Assembly: GCA_964013575.1 (NCBI GenBank)
Contig: CAXGWP010000031.1
Span: forward strand, 1 to 6,807
DNA from: BJGV01 sp964013575
GTDB lineage: Bacteria > Pseudomonadota > Gammaproteobacteria > Burkholderiales > Nitrosomonadaceae
Direction: 5' to 3'
DNA: 6,807 nucleotides
The notes under the pieces were generated by a model, which saw nothing but the letters and a program-made list of their open reading frames with translations, was not told where the DNA came from and did no database searches. Positions 1-6,725 of the stretch are shown here, in pieces. The first letter of the stretch is position 1; each line of letters starts with the position of its first letter. A program made the position numbers and the translations under genes.

Positions 1-45
1 AGAATGAAAGAATGAAAGAATGAAAGAATGAAAGAATGAAAGAAT

Positions 46-46
<1 letters not shown>
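1..46. repeat. Perfect 8-bp tandem repeat (AGAATGAA) next to tRNA-Leu
   Basis: Five exact copies of the octamer AGAATGAA (1-40) are followed by a sixth partial copy, AGAATG (41-46). The array begins at the window edge, so it may continue upstream and the total copy number is unknown. Its last G is also the first base of the tRNA-Leu gene, so no unique leader separates the two. Because 8 is not a multiple of 3, the + strand reads into a TGA in every frame. It is therefore not coding on that strand. It is a simple-sequence (VNTR-type) repeat and shows no CRISPR-like spacers. Confidence 0.95.
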
Positions 47-130
<84 letters not shown>

Positions 131-164
131 AGGGTTTCAGGTAGCAATTACAAACCAAATATCC

Positions 165-194
165 TTTATATTTAATGGTTGTTTTTTGTATAGT
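165..194 (+). promoter_or_regulatory. Possible sigma-70 promoter for tig-clpP
   Basis: A -10-like TATAGT (189-194, 5 of 6 to consensus) lies 18 bp after a weak -35-like TTTATA (165-170, 4 of 6). Transcription would start near 201, leaving a leader of about 40 nt before the tig start. An AT-rich region produces such matches by chance, and read-through from tRNA-Leu is an alternative source of tig mRNA. Confidence 0.35.
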
Positions 195-197
195 TAT

Positions 198-209
198 TCT
201 GATGTCAGA
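198..209. repeat. Short inverted repeat in the tig leader
   Basis: TCTGA (198-202) and TCAGA (205-209) form a perfect inverted repeat with a 2-bp centre. It lies across the expected start point of the putative tig promoter, where a repressor site could sit. The arms are only 5 bp and no specific regulator is recognised. Confidence 0.3.
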
Positions 210-238
210 TAAATAATAATCAATTGGCAGGAATAGTC

Positions 239-1543
239 ATGGAATCTAAATTAGAGACTCTAGGCATATTAGAGCGTCGGCTTAATGTTACAGTGCCTCA
301 GGAAGAGGTTGAGGCTGAGATTGAGAGTCGTTTAAAGCGTTTGGCACGTACAGTCAAGATTCATGGTTTTCGATCTGGAAAAGTGCCATTCAAAATTGTT
401 TCGCAGCATTATGGCTTACAGGTGCGCCAGGAGGTAATGAGCGATGTATTGCAGAAGAGTTTTAGTGATGCAGTTCGTGAACAAAAGCTACGGGTTGCTG
501 GGTATCCAAATTTCAAAGCGAAGGAAATAGATAAAAATACATCTCAATTTGAATTTAGTGCGACATTTGAAGTTTATCCAGATATAGTCCTAGAAAATCT
601 AGAATCATTAAATATTGAGCAGCCTACTATGCAAGTTTCTGATGGTGATGTTGATAAGGCTATTGAAATTATGCGGAAGCAGAGGACGAAATATGATGTA
701 GTAGAGCGAGCTGCTATGAAGGGGGATAAAATAAATATTGATTATCATGGAATGATTGATGGAATAGAATTCGATGGTGGTAGTGCAAAAGCAGCTTCTT
801 TGGTTCTGGGTGAAGGTCAGTTTCTTAAGGAATTTGAGGAGGCTATAATTGGAATGACTAAGGGGCAGAGAAAATCTATTGAGGTGATATTTCCAGATGA
901 TTATCATGGCAAAGAAGTTGCAGGAAAAAAAGCTATGTTTGAGATAATAGTTAATATCGTTGAAGAACCAAAGCTTCCTATAATAAATGAAGATTTTGTT
1001 AAGTCATTAGGTATTGTAAATGGAGATGTTAAAAAAATGAGGATGGAAGTTCAAGTAAACCTTGAGCGTGAAGTTTCAAAACGAATAAAGACTAGAGTTA
1101 AAGAACATGTGATGCAGGCTTTGCTTGATATAACTAATATTGATACACCTAAAGCATTGGTATCTTTAGAGGTGGAACGTTTAATAAAAAATGCAAGAGA
1201 TGACTTGAAAGAACGTGGTATGAAAACTAAAAATGTGCCATTACCAAAAGATTTATTTCAGGAACAGGCTGAACGACGTGTTAATTTAGGATTAATTTTA
1301 ACAGAGCTAGTAAAGGTTCATGATTTACGTGCAAAGCCTGAACAGGTACGTGGGTTAATTGAAGAATTTGCACAAAGTTATGAAAACCCTAGTGAGGTAG
1401 TTAAAATGCATTATTCTTCAAAAGAACGTCTTCATGAAGCTGAGTCTGCTGTGTTAGAAGATAATGTTGTAGCATGGGTATTAGAGAAAGCAAATGTTAT
1501 AGAAAAAGAGGTCACTTTTGACGAATTGATGGGGAAATCTTGA
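239..1543 (+). CDS. tig: Trigger factor, ribosome-associated chaperone and peptidyl-prolyl isomerase
   Basis: Trigger factor binds the ribosome near the exit tunnel and shields nascent chains; its FKBP-type domain isomerises prolyl bonds. The product is 434 residues, close to the 432 of E. coli. The N-terminal ribosome-binding domain (about 1-115) carries the signature GFRSGKVP at 43-50, matching the E. coli positions and supporting this ATG. The FKBP-like PPIase domain spans about 150-245 (GDKINIDYHG, the LGEGQFLKEFEEAIIGM segment, then FPDDYHGKEVAGK). The helical C-terminal chaperone body (about 250-430) includes the typical YENP at 381-384. A TTG at 224 would add five residues, but the Shine-Dalgarno AGGA (229-232) is 6 nt before ATG 239 and lies inside that extension. 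The gene ends one base before clpP, so the two form one operon. No signal peptide is seen; it should be cytosolic. Confidence 0.97.
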   Translation: MESKLETLGILERRLNVTVPQEEVEAEIESRLKRLARTVKIHGFRSGKVPFKIVSQHYGLQVRQEVMSDVLQKSFSDAVREQKLRVAGYPNFKAKEIDKNTSQFEFSATFEVYPDIVLENLESLNIEQPTMQVSDGDVDKAIEIMRKQRTKYDVVERAAMKGDKINIDYHGMIDGIEFDGGSAKAASLVLGEGQFLKEFEEAIIGMTKGQRKSIEVIFPDDYHGKEVAGKKAMFEIIVNIVEEPKLPIINEDFVKSLGIVNGDVKKMRMEVQVNLEREVSKRIKTRVKEHVMQALLDITNIDTPKALVSLEVERLIKNARDDLKERGMKTKNVPLPKDLFQEQAERRVNLGLILTELVKVHDLRAKPEQVRGLIEEFAQSYENPSEVVKMHYSSKERLHEAESAVLEDNVVAWVLEKANVIEKEVTFDELMGKS

Positions 1544-1544
1544 T

Positions 1545-2189
1545 ATGATTCAAAAAGCAGGGATTGATGAATGCAGCACTAGTCCAAAAGATTTAGGCCT
1601 AATTCCTATGGTGATTGAGACTAGCGGGCGAGGTGAGCGAGCTTATGATATCTACTCTCGCCTACTTAAGGAAAGAGTTATTTTTCTTGTTGGCCCAATT
1701 ACAGAAGAAACGGCTAATCTTGTTGTTGCACAGCTATTATTCTTAGAATCTGAGAATTCAGAAAAAGAAATTTATTTCTATATAAATTCTCCTGGGGGTT
1801 TGGTTTCTGCGGGACTAGCAATCTACGATACTATGCAGTACATTAAGCCTAGTGTCAGTACGTTATGCATTGGTCAAGCAGCAAGTATGGGATCCTTGTT
1901 ATTAGCAGCAGGAGAAAAAGGGAAACGTTTTTGTCTACCAAATTCGCGTATCATGATTCATCAGCCATTAGGTGGGTTCCAGGGACAAGCATCAGATATT
2001 GAAATTCATGCCAAGGAAATTTTATTTCTTAAAAAAAGATTAAATGAGATCTTAGCAAAGCATAGTGGTCAGAATATTCAGGTTATAAATAAAGATACTG
2101 ATCGTGATAATTTTCTAAGTGCAGAAGACTCAGTAGAATATGGCTTAGTAGATGAGGTGCTGACTAGTAGGATTAAAAATACAACTTAA
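1545..2189 (+). CDS. clpP: ATP-dependent Clp protease proteolytic subunit ClpP
   Basis: ClpP is the serine peptidase of the Clp machine. It forms two stacked heptamers that degrade proteins fed in by ClpX or another Clp ATPase. The 214-residue product is close to E. coli ClpP (207) and carries the full catalytic triad: Ser114 in GQAASMG, His139 in MIHQPLGG and Asp188 in TDRDNFLS, with the same spacing as E. coli 111/136/185. The oxyanion-region motif NSPGG is at 81-85. The first roughly 15-20 residues are poorly conserved and fit a self-cleaved propeptide. The ATG lies one base after the tig stop, with GGGGA (1531-1535) inside the end of tig as ribosome binding site, implying coupled translation. 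No terminator is evident before clpX. Confidence 0.98.
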   Translation: MIQKAGIDECSTSPKDLGLIPMVIETSGRGERAYDIYSRLLKERVIFLVGPITEETANLVVAQLLFLESENSEKEIYFYINSPGGLVSAGLAIYDTMQYIKPSVSTLCIGQAASMGSLLLAAGEKGKRFCLPNSRIMIHQPLGGFQGQASDIEIHAKEILFLKKRLNEILAKHSGQNIQVINKDTDRDNFLSAEDSVEYGLVDEVLTSRIKNTT

Positions 2190-2196
2190 GAAATAT

Positions 2197-2225
2197 TTGG
2201 GTACTAGAAATTTATTTTTTATAAT
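2197..2225 (+). promoter_or_regulatory. Probable sigma-70 promoter for clpX
   Basis: A perfect -10 box TATAAT (2220-2225) lies 17 bp after TTGGGT (2197-2202), which keeps the key TTG of the -35 box. The start point would be near 2232, giving a leader of about 28 nt that ends with GGAG (2249-2252), 7 nt before the ATG. The 70-bp clpP-clpX gap shows no convincing terminator, so clpX may be made both from this promoter and by read-through from tig-clpP. Confidence 0.5.
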
Positions 2226-2259
2226 ACTGATAATAATATAGATAACATGGAGTAGTGTT

Positions 2260-3552
2260 ATGTCAGATAAAGTTGCTAGTGAGAAATTACTTTATTGTTC
2301 TTTTTGCGGGAAGAGTCAGAATGAAGTAAAGAAGCTTATTGCCGGCCCGTCTGTATTTATCTGTGATGAATGTATTGATCTTTGTAACGATATAATACGT
2401 GAAGAACTACAGGAAGCTGTTTCAGAAAATTTAACGCAGTCTGATTTACCAGTGCCGCGTGAGATTTATCAGATACTTGATGAATATGTAATTGGTCAAG
2501 AGCCAGCAAAAAGAATTTTATCGGTAGCTGTATATAATCATTATAAACGTTTAAAGAATCTAACAAAGATTACTGAAGCTGATGATATAGAACTTGCTAA
2601 AAGTAATATTTTGCTTATAGGCCCAACTGGATCTGGCAAGACGCTTCTAGCTCAAACATTGGCACGATTGCTTAATGTTCCATTTGTAATGGCTGATGCT
2701 ACAACTTTAACTGAAGCAGGATATGTTGGAGAAGATGTAGAAAATATTATTCAGAAACTCCTTCAGAAATGTAATTATGATGCTGATAAAGCTCAGCAAG
2801 GTATAGTATATATAGATGAAATTGATAAGATTTCACGTAAATTAGATAATCCCTCAATAACTCGTGATGTTTCAGGAGAAGGGGTACAGCAAGCTTTACT
2901 TAAATTAATTGAAGGTACAGTTGCTTCAGTTCCTCCTCAAGGTGGAAGAAAGCACCCAAATCAAGAATTTGTTCAAATAGATACTACTAATATTTTATTT
3001 ATCTGTGGTGGTGCATTTGATGGACTTGATAAAGTAATACGGGATCGTTCTGAGAAGGGTGGAATAGGTTTTGGTGCAGATGTACGGAGTGGTATTGATA
3101 AGCGAAAAGATATCAGTTTGGTATTAAAGGGAGTAGAGCCAGAGGATTTAGTTAAATATGGCTTAATTCCTGAGTTTGTTGGGCGTCTGCCAGTAGTAGC
3201 AACTCTGGAAGAGCTTGGTGAAGAAGCTTTAATTAAGATTCTTGCTGAGCCTAAAAATGCACTCATTAAGCAATATCAGAAATTGTTTAATATGGAGGGT
3301 GGTGTAGATTTAGAGTTTCGAGACCAAGCACTTAAATCAGTTGCTAAAAAAGCATTAGTACAGAAAACTGGAGCACGAGGACTCAGATCAATTTTAGAGG
3401 ATAGTTTGCTTGATATAATGTTTGATTTACCTTCTCTTAAGAATGTTATTAAAGTAGTGGTTGATCATGGTTCAATTGATGGTGATGTTAAGCCAATTCT
3501 TATTTATTCAGACAAGGGTAAGGCTCAGTCTAAAGTAGCAAAGAGTAGTTGA
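2260..3552 (+). CDS. clpX: ATP-dependent Clp protease ATP-binding subunit ClpX
   Basis: ClpX is a hexameric AAA+ unfoldase that recognises tagged or specific proteins and threads them into ClpP. The 430-residue product is close to E. coli (424). The N-terminal zinc-binding domain has Cys13, Cys16, Cys35 and Cys38 (CSFC and CDEC). The AAA+ module has Walker A GPTGSGKT (121-128), pore-1 loop GYVG (154-157), Walker B IVYIDE (182-187) and RKH pore-2 loop (230-232). It also has the ClpP-docking IGF loop (269-271), arginine finger R309 in EFVGR, and sensor 2 GAR (371-373, R373). With zinc domain, pore loops and IGF loop all present, it should pair with the adjacent ClpP. The last dozen residues are Ser/Lys-rich and probably disordered. 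The start is set by GGAG at 2249-2252. Confidence 0.98.
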   Translation: MSDKVASEKLLYCSFCGKSQNEVKKLIAGPSVFICDECIDLCNDIIREELQEAVSENLTQSDLPVPREIYQILDEYVIGQEPAKRILSVAVYNHYKRLKNLTKITEADDIELAKSNILLIGPTGSGKTLLAQTLARLLNVPFVMADATTLTEAGYVGEDVENIIQKLLQKCNYDADKAQQGIVYIDEIDKISRKLDNPSITRDVSGEGVQQALLKLIEGTVASVPPQGGRKHPNQEFVQIDTTNILFICGGAFDGLDKVIRDRSEKGGIGFGADVRSGIDKRKDISLVLKGVEPEDLVKYGLIPEFVGRLPVVATLEELGEEALIKILAEPKNALIKQYQKLFNMEGGVDLEFRDQALKSVAKKALVQKTGARGLRSILEDSLLDIMFDLPSLKNVIKVVVDHGSIDGDVKPILIYSDKGKAQSKVAKSS

Positions 3553-3556
3553 TTTT

Positions 3557-3586
3557 AATTTGAAGCTTCAAATTGTCTTGAATTTG
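3557..3586. repeat. Nested inverted repeats between clpX and lon
   Basis: A perfect 18-bp palindrome, AATTTGAAGCTTCAAATT (3557-3574), starts just after the clpX stop. Its right half also forms a second perfect inverted repeat: CAAATT (3569-3574) with AATTTG (3581-3586), across a 6-nt loop. The middle arm can pair with either neighbour but not both. The two centres are 12 bp apart and the second repeat covers the -35 box of the lon promoter. No U-tract follows, so this is not a standard intrinsic terminator. It could be a protein binding site, an mRNA-end hairpin, or chance in AT-rich DNA. Confidence 0.6.
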
Positions 3587-3604
3587 CTTTAATTGCCCCA
3601 ATCT
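3577..3604 (+). promoter_or_regulatory. Sigma-32 (RpoH) heat-shock promoter for lon
   Basis: CTTGAA (3577-3582), a 13-bp spacer, then CCCCAATCT (3596-3604) closely match the sigma-32 consensus CTTGAAA-N(11-16)-CCCCATnT. A CCCC run is rare in this AT-rich intergenic sequence, which makes chance less likely. Transcription would begin near 3611, about 38 nt before the lon ATG. lon is a classic heat-shock gene in E. coli and other Proteobacteria, so both position and partner gene fit. Confidence 0.82.
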
Positions 3605-3611
3605 TATTTAA

Positions 3612-3630
3612 GATATTTCTAATAAATATT
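3612..3630 (+). promoter_or_regulatory. AU-only hairpin in the lon mRNA leader
   Basis: ATATTT (3613-3618) and AAATAT (3624-3629) can pair across a 5-nt loop, with a possible extra G-U pair at 3612/3630. The hairpin would lie at the very 5' end of the predicted heat-shock transcript, just before the ribosome binding site AGAGG (3636-3640). It would be weak and would not cover that site, so a regulatory role is uncertain. Confidence 0.25.
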
Positions 3631-3648
3631 AATTTAGAGGTTACGCAT

Positions 3649-6063
3649 ATGAATCTTACAGTGACTGAGCCTGAAAAAATATTAATGCCGCTTCTACCTT
3701 TGCGTGATGTGGTAGTGTTTCCACACATGGTAATTCCTTTGTTTGTAGGGAGACCCAGATCTATTAAGGCATTAGAAAATGCTATGGGTTCTGGTAAGAC
3801 GGTTCTTCTAGCCGCACAGAAATCTGCTTCTAAAGATGAGCCGAATCCGGAAGATCTTCATAAGGTTTGTAGTGTTGGAAATTTATTGCAAATGCTGAAA
3901 TTGCCTGATGGTACAGTTAAAGTTTTGGTTGAAGGTGGTAGACGAGCTAGTATTATAGAGGTAATAGATTCAGGAGATTATTTTTCTGGGAAAGTTGTAT
4001 TGCTTCCTCCTGATGATGTTAATAATAATGAAGTGGAAGCTATGCGTCGAACAATGTTAGATCAGTTTGACCAGTATATAAAACTTAATAAAAAAATAAC
4101 ACCTGAAATACATGCTTCTCTGAGTGGTATAGATGAAGCTGGACGTTTAGCTGATACTATTGCTGCACATTTACCGTTGAAGCTTGAGCAGAAACAAGAA
4201 ATTTTGGAATTATTTGATGTTCCAAAACGTTTAGAGTGCTTATTAGGGTTATTAGAAACCGAACTGGATATATTGCAGGTTGAGAAGCGTATTCGTGGTA
4301 GAGTAAAACGTCAGATGGAGAAGAGCCAGAGAGATTATTATTTAAATGAGCAAGTAAAAGCCATTCAGAAAGAACTAGGAGAGGGTGAGGAAGGTGCTGA
4401 TTTAGAGGAAATGGGTAAGAAAATTAAATCTGCAAATATGCCAAAAGAAGGGCGTATTAAGGGTGAATCTGAGCTGAAAAAATTAAAACTAATGTCACCT
4501 ATGTCTGCAGAGGCAACGGTAGTACGTAATTATATAGATGCTCTTATCAGTTTGCCATGGAAGAAAAAGAGCAAAATTAGCAGAGACCTTAATGCTGCAG
4601 AATTAATATTAGAGGAAGATCATTACGGTTTAGATAAAATTAAGGAACGTATTGTTGAATATTTGGCAGTACAACAAAGGGTAGACAAGCTTAAGGCCCC
4701 TATTCTTTGTTTGGTAGGTCCTCCTGGGGTTGGTAAGACATCTTTAGGTAAGTCTATTGCTCGCGCAACAAATCGTAAGTTTATACGTATGTCATTGGGT
4801 GGTGTGCGGGATGAAGCAGAAATACGTGGTCACCGTCGTACCTATATTGGGTCAATGCCTGGAAAGATATTACAGAATATGACTAAGTCTGGAGTAAAGA
4901 ATCCACTATTTTTGTTAGATGAAGTAGATAAAATGGGTATGGACTTTCGTGGGGACCCATCCTCTGCTTTATTGGAAGTACTTGACCCAGAGCAAAATAA
5001 TTCATTTGTAGATCACTATATTGAAGTTGAGTATGATCTATCTGATGTTATGTTTGTGGCTACTGCAAATACTTTGAATATACCGCCAGCTTTATTAGAT
5101 AGAATGGAAGTACTCAGATTATCAGGTTATACTGAAGATGAAAAATTAAATATTGCAACACGCTATTTATTGCCTAAACAAATAAAGAATCATGGGTTAA
5201 AGGGAAATGAGCTGGCGATATCTCAAGCCGCATTAAGAGATGTTACTCGTTATTACACTCGTGAGGCGGGTGTACGTGCAATGGAGAGAGAAGTTTCAAA
5301 AATTTGCCGTAAAGTGGTAAAAACATTACTACTAAATGGTAAGAAAAAGAAGATTACTATCAGTTCACGTAATCTTGGTAAATATTTGGATGTTCGTCGC
5401 TATACATACGGTGTGGCAGAGGAGAAAAATCAAATTGGGCATGTAACGGGTCTTGCTTGGACAGAGGTTGGCGGAGAGTTGTTAAATATTGAATCTGTAG
5501 TGCTTCCAGGTAAAGGTAAGACAATAACTACTGGTAAACTAGGTGAGGTAATGCAAGAATCTATTCAGGCTGCTTTATCAGTCGTACGTAGTCGATCAAT
5601 TGCATTAGGTATCCCTGAAGATTTTTATCAAAAGAATGATATTCATATACATTTACCAGAAGGTGCTACACCTAAAGATGGTCCTAGTGCAGGGATTGGT
5701 ATATGTACTGCAATAGTTTCGATATTAACGGGTATTCCAGTAAAGGCAGTTGTTGCAATGACAGGTGAGATAACACTACGAGGTGAGGTGTTACCAATTG
5801 GTGGCTTAAAAGAGAAACTTTTAGCAGCACATCGTGGTGGTATAAAGGTAATTCTGATACCTGAGGATAATGTTAAGGATTTGGCTGAGATTCCAGAGAA
5901 TATTAAAAATAAGCTTGATATAAATCCAGTTAAATGGATAGATCAGGTATTAGATCTTGCTTTAGAGAGTAAGCCAAGTGCGCTCCCTATTTCTATTGAC
6001 AAATCCTCGGCTAATCCAAAAATTAATAAGAATGAGCAGGCTACAAATGCTATAAAGCATTAA
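3649..6063 (+). CDS. lon: ATP-dependent protease Lon (LonA type)
   Basis: Lon is a cytosolic hexameric protease that unfolds and degrades misfolded and short-lived regulatory proteins with its own AAA+ motor. At 804 residues it is about 20 longer than the E. coli enzyme, mostly because of a polar, Ser/Asn/Lys-rich C-terminal tail (about 774-804). The N-terminal substrate-binding domain begins near residue 12 (MPLLPLRDVVVFPHM) and runs into a long helical region to about 310. The AAA+ module has Walker A GPPGVGKT (357-364), Walker B FLLDEVDK (D424, E425), sensor 1 N474, arginine finger R485 and sensor 2 R543. The protease domain (about 590-775) has the catalytic Ser680 in PKDGPSAG and Lys723 in GGLKEKLLAAHRGG, exactly 43 residues apart as in E. 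coli. The ATG follows AGAGG (3636-3640) at 8 nt. A sigma-32 promoter sits upstream. There is no membrane segment, so it is LonA, not LonB. Confidence 0.98.
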   Translation: MNLTVTEPEKILMPLLPLRDVVVFPHMVIPLFVGRPRSIKALENAMGSGKTVLLAAQKSASKDEPNPEDLHKVCSVGNLLQMLKLPDGTVKVLVEGGRRASIIEVIDSGDYFSGKVVLLPPDDVNNNEVEAMRRTMLDQFDQYIKLNKKITPEIHASLSGIDEAGRLADTIAAHLPLKLEQKQEILELFDVPKRLECLLGLLETELDILQVEKRIRGRVKRQMEKSQRDYYLNEQVKAIQKELGEGEEGADLEEMGKKIKSANMPKEGRIKGESELKKLKLMSPMSAEATVVRNYIDALISLPWKKKSKISRDLNAAELILEEDHYGLDKIKERIVEYLAVQQRVDKLKAPILCLVGPPGVGKTSLGKSIARATNRKFIRMSLGGVRDEAEIRGHRRTYIGSMPGKILQNMTKSGVKNPLFLLDEVDKMGMDFRGDPSSALLEVLDPEQNNSFVDHYIEVEYDLSDVMFVATANTLNIPPALLDRMEVLRLSGYTEDEKLNIATRYLLPKQIKNHGLKGNELAISQAALRDVTRYYTREAGVRAMEREVSKICRKVVKTLLLNGKKKKITISSRNLGKYLDVRRYTYGVAEEKNQIGHVTGLAWTEVGGELLNIESVVLPGKGKTITTGKLGEVMQESIQAALSVVRSRSIALGIPEDFYQKNDIHIHLPEGATPKDGPSAGIGICTAIVSILTGIPVKAVVAMTGEITLRGEVLPIGGLKEKLLAAHRGGIKVILIPEDNVKDLAEIPENIKNKLDINPVKWIDQVLDLALESKPSALPISIDKSSANPKINKNEQATNAIKH

Positions 6064-6245
6064 AAGGCCTTATAAATTATTATTCTATTTGTGCTATAAC
6101 TTATTGAAATTTAAGCATTCAGTTAATTTGTTTTATTATTTGGAATGGCTCATTGAATTGGAAGTTGTTAATTTTTAGGATGTAAGATTACAATTAATTC
6201 GTGTTAGTGGGAGTTATATATTTTAAATGTTTTTGAAAATATTAA
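6064..6245. other. Non-coding spacer between lon and the hup promoter
   Basis: This is the AT-rich upstream part of the largest gene-free stretch (6064-6342). I see no plausible ORF with a ribosome binding site, no tRNA and no insertion-sequence end. A short palindrome AAGGCCTT (6064-6071) directly follows the lon stop, and AATG-GCT-CATT can form a 4-bp hairpin near 6143. Neither is followed by a U-tract, so no intrinsic lon terminator can be called. The A/T-rich segment just before the hup promoter could serve as an UP element. Confidence 0.5.
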
Positions 6246-6265
6246 GTCAATTGCTTGACCAGGTC
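6246..6265. repeat. Overlapping inverted repeats at the hup -35 box
   Basis: GTCAA (6246-6250) and TTGAC (6255-6259) form an inverted repeat with a 4-bp centre. GACC-A-GGTC (6257-6265) forms a second one overlapping it by three bases. Together they cover the -35 box of the hup promoter, a typical operator position. No known regulator motif is recognised, and arms of 4-5 bp can arise by chance. Confidence 0.35.
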
Positions 6266-6283
6266 CAAATGGCTTGATATAAA
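6255..6283 (+). promoter_or_regulatory. Strong sigma-70 promoter for hup
   Basis: TTGACC (6255-6260, 5 of 6 to TTGACA) and TATAAA (6278-6283, 5 of 6 to TATAAT) are separated by the optimal 17 bp. Transcription would start near 6290, giving a leader of about 53 nt. A strong promoter fits the abundance of HU. With no terminator seen after hup, it may also drive the two downstream tRNA genes. Confidence 0.75.
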
Positions 6284-6329
6284 AGCGGTTGCAGGGAGGT
6301 TGTTCTATTAACGAACTTACTTTTAACTC

Positions 6330-6337
6330 GGGGGGGA
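6330..6337 (+). promoter_or_regulatory. hup ribosome binding site built on a G7 tract
   Basis: Seven consecutive G residues (6330-6336) followed by A form the Shine-Dalgarno element GGGGGA, 5 nt before the GTG start at 6343. This site supports GTG as the start codon. A G homopolymer of this length is unusual in such an AT-rich region. Confidence 0.7.
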
Positions 6338-6342
6338 ATTAA

Positions 6343-6615
6343 GTGAATAAATCTGAATTGATTGATGCAATTGCAAAATCAGCTGGTATTTCTAAAGCTT
6401 CTGCAGGTGATGCACTCGATGCTACTTTAACTGCAATTAGGGTTACTCTTAAGAAAGGTAAAAGTGTAACTTTGGTAGGTTTTGGTACATTCAAAGTAGG
6501 AAAGCGTGCGGCTCGTACAGGGAGGAATCCTCGTACTGGTGAAGCGATTAAGATTAGAGCAGCTAAAGTTCCAAAATTTAGTGCAGGTAAAGCGTTAAAG
6601 GATGCAGTAAATTAG
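6343..6615 (+). CDS. hupB: DNA-binding protein HU (beta-type)
   Basis: HU is a small histone-like protein that binds and bends DNA as a dimer with little sequence specificity, compacting the nucleoid. The product is exactly 90 residues, the family length. The N-terminal helical dimerisation part (MNKSELIDAIAKSAGISKASA) is followed by the core motif GFGTF (46-50). The basic beta-arm (about 53-76) holds GRNPRTG (60-66), whose Pro63 is the DNA-intercalating proline. The C-terminus KALKDAVN is typical of proteobacterial HU-beta. It is HU rather than IHF, judging from the arm sequence and its place after lon, where hupB is usually found. Translation starts at GTG, preceded by a G-rich Shine-Dalgarno site. 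The promoter at 6255-6283 makes it independent of lon. tRNA-Val begins 13 bp after its stop codon, suggesting a shared transcript. Confidence 0.96.
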   Translation: MNKSELIDAIAKSAGISKASAGDALDATLTAIRVTLKKGKSVTLVGFGTFKVGKRAARTGRNPRTGEAIKIRAAKVPKFSAGKALKDAVN

Positions 6616-6628
6616 ATTTCGATGCGGA

Positions 6629-6704
6629 GGGTGCTTAGCTCAGTTGGTAGAGCGTCGCCCTTACAAGGCGAATGTCGGCGGTTCGAACCCGTCAGCACCC
6701 ACCA
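6629..6704 (+). tRNA. tRNA-Val (anticodon UAC)
   Basis: This is a complete cloverleaf. The acceptor arms GGGTGCT (6629-6635) and AGCACCC pair perfectly, and the D stem is GCTC/GAGC. The anticodon stem TCGCC/GGCGA (6655-6659/6667-6671) has the loop CTTACAA with anticodon TAC at 6662-6664. The T arm is GGCGG-TTCGAAC-CCGTC with one G-U pair. The discriminator is A6701 and CCA is encoded (6702-6704). It begins 13 bp after the hup stop, with no promoter or terminator visible between, so it is probably processed from a hup transcript. Confidence 0.98.
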
Positions 6705-6725
6705 ACGGAATTATACGTAAATGTA

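Noticed and set aside
224..238. TTG at 224 as the tig start, adding MAGIV to the N-terminus
   Set aside because: The AGGA ribosome binding site (229-232) would lie inside the coding sequence, and ATG 239 puts the GFRxGKxP motif at the same residue numbers as in E. coli trigger factor.
774..804. Polar C-terminal tail of Lon (residues 774-804) as a fused extra domain
   Set aside because: It is a short, low-complexity, probably disordered tail; modest C-terminal extensions are common in Lon proteins. Coordinates here are residues, corresponding to about 5968-6060 in the window.
608..907. 99-codon open frame on the minus strand inside tig
   Set aside because: It lies wholly antisense to a well-conserved gene, and its translation is low-complexity (Ile/Ser/Tyr/His-rich) with no recognisable domain.
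1204..1210. CTTGAAA inside tig as the -35 box of a sigma-32 promoter for clpP
   Set aside because: No CCCCAT-like -10 element follows at 11-16 bp, and the site is about 340 bp from clpP.
2190..2222. T-rich run after clpP as an intrinsic terminator
   Set aside because: No stable GC-rich hairpin precedes the T run; the sequence is better explained as the spacer and -10 box of a clpX promoter.
2357..2566. 69-codon open frame on the minus strand inside clpX
   Set aside because: It is antisense to the zinc-domain and linker region of clpX, is short, and has no family resemblance.
2973..3266. 97-codon open frame on the minus strand inside clpX
   Set aside because: It is an antisense shadow of the conserved AAA+ region; its Ser/Pro-rich translation reflects the reverse complement of clpX codons.
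6064..6071. AAGGCCTT after the lon stop as a terminator stem
   Set aside because: The stem is at most 4 bp with no loop, and no U-tract follows.
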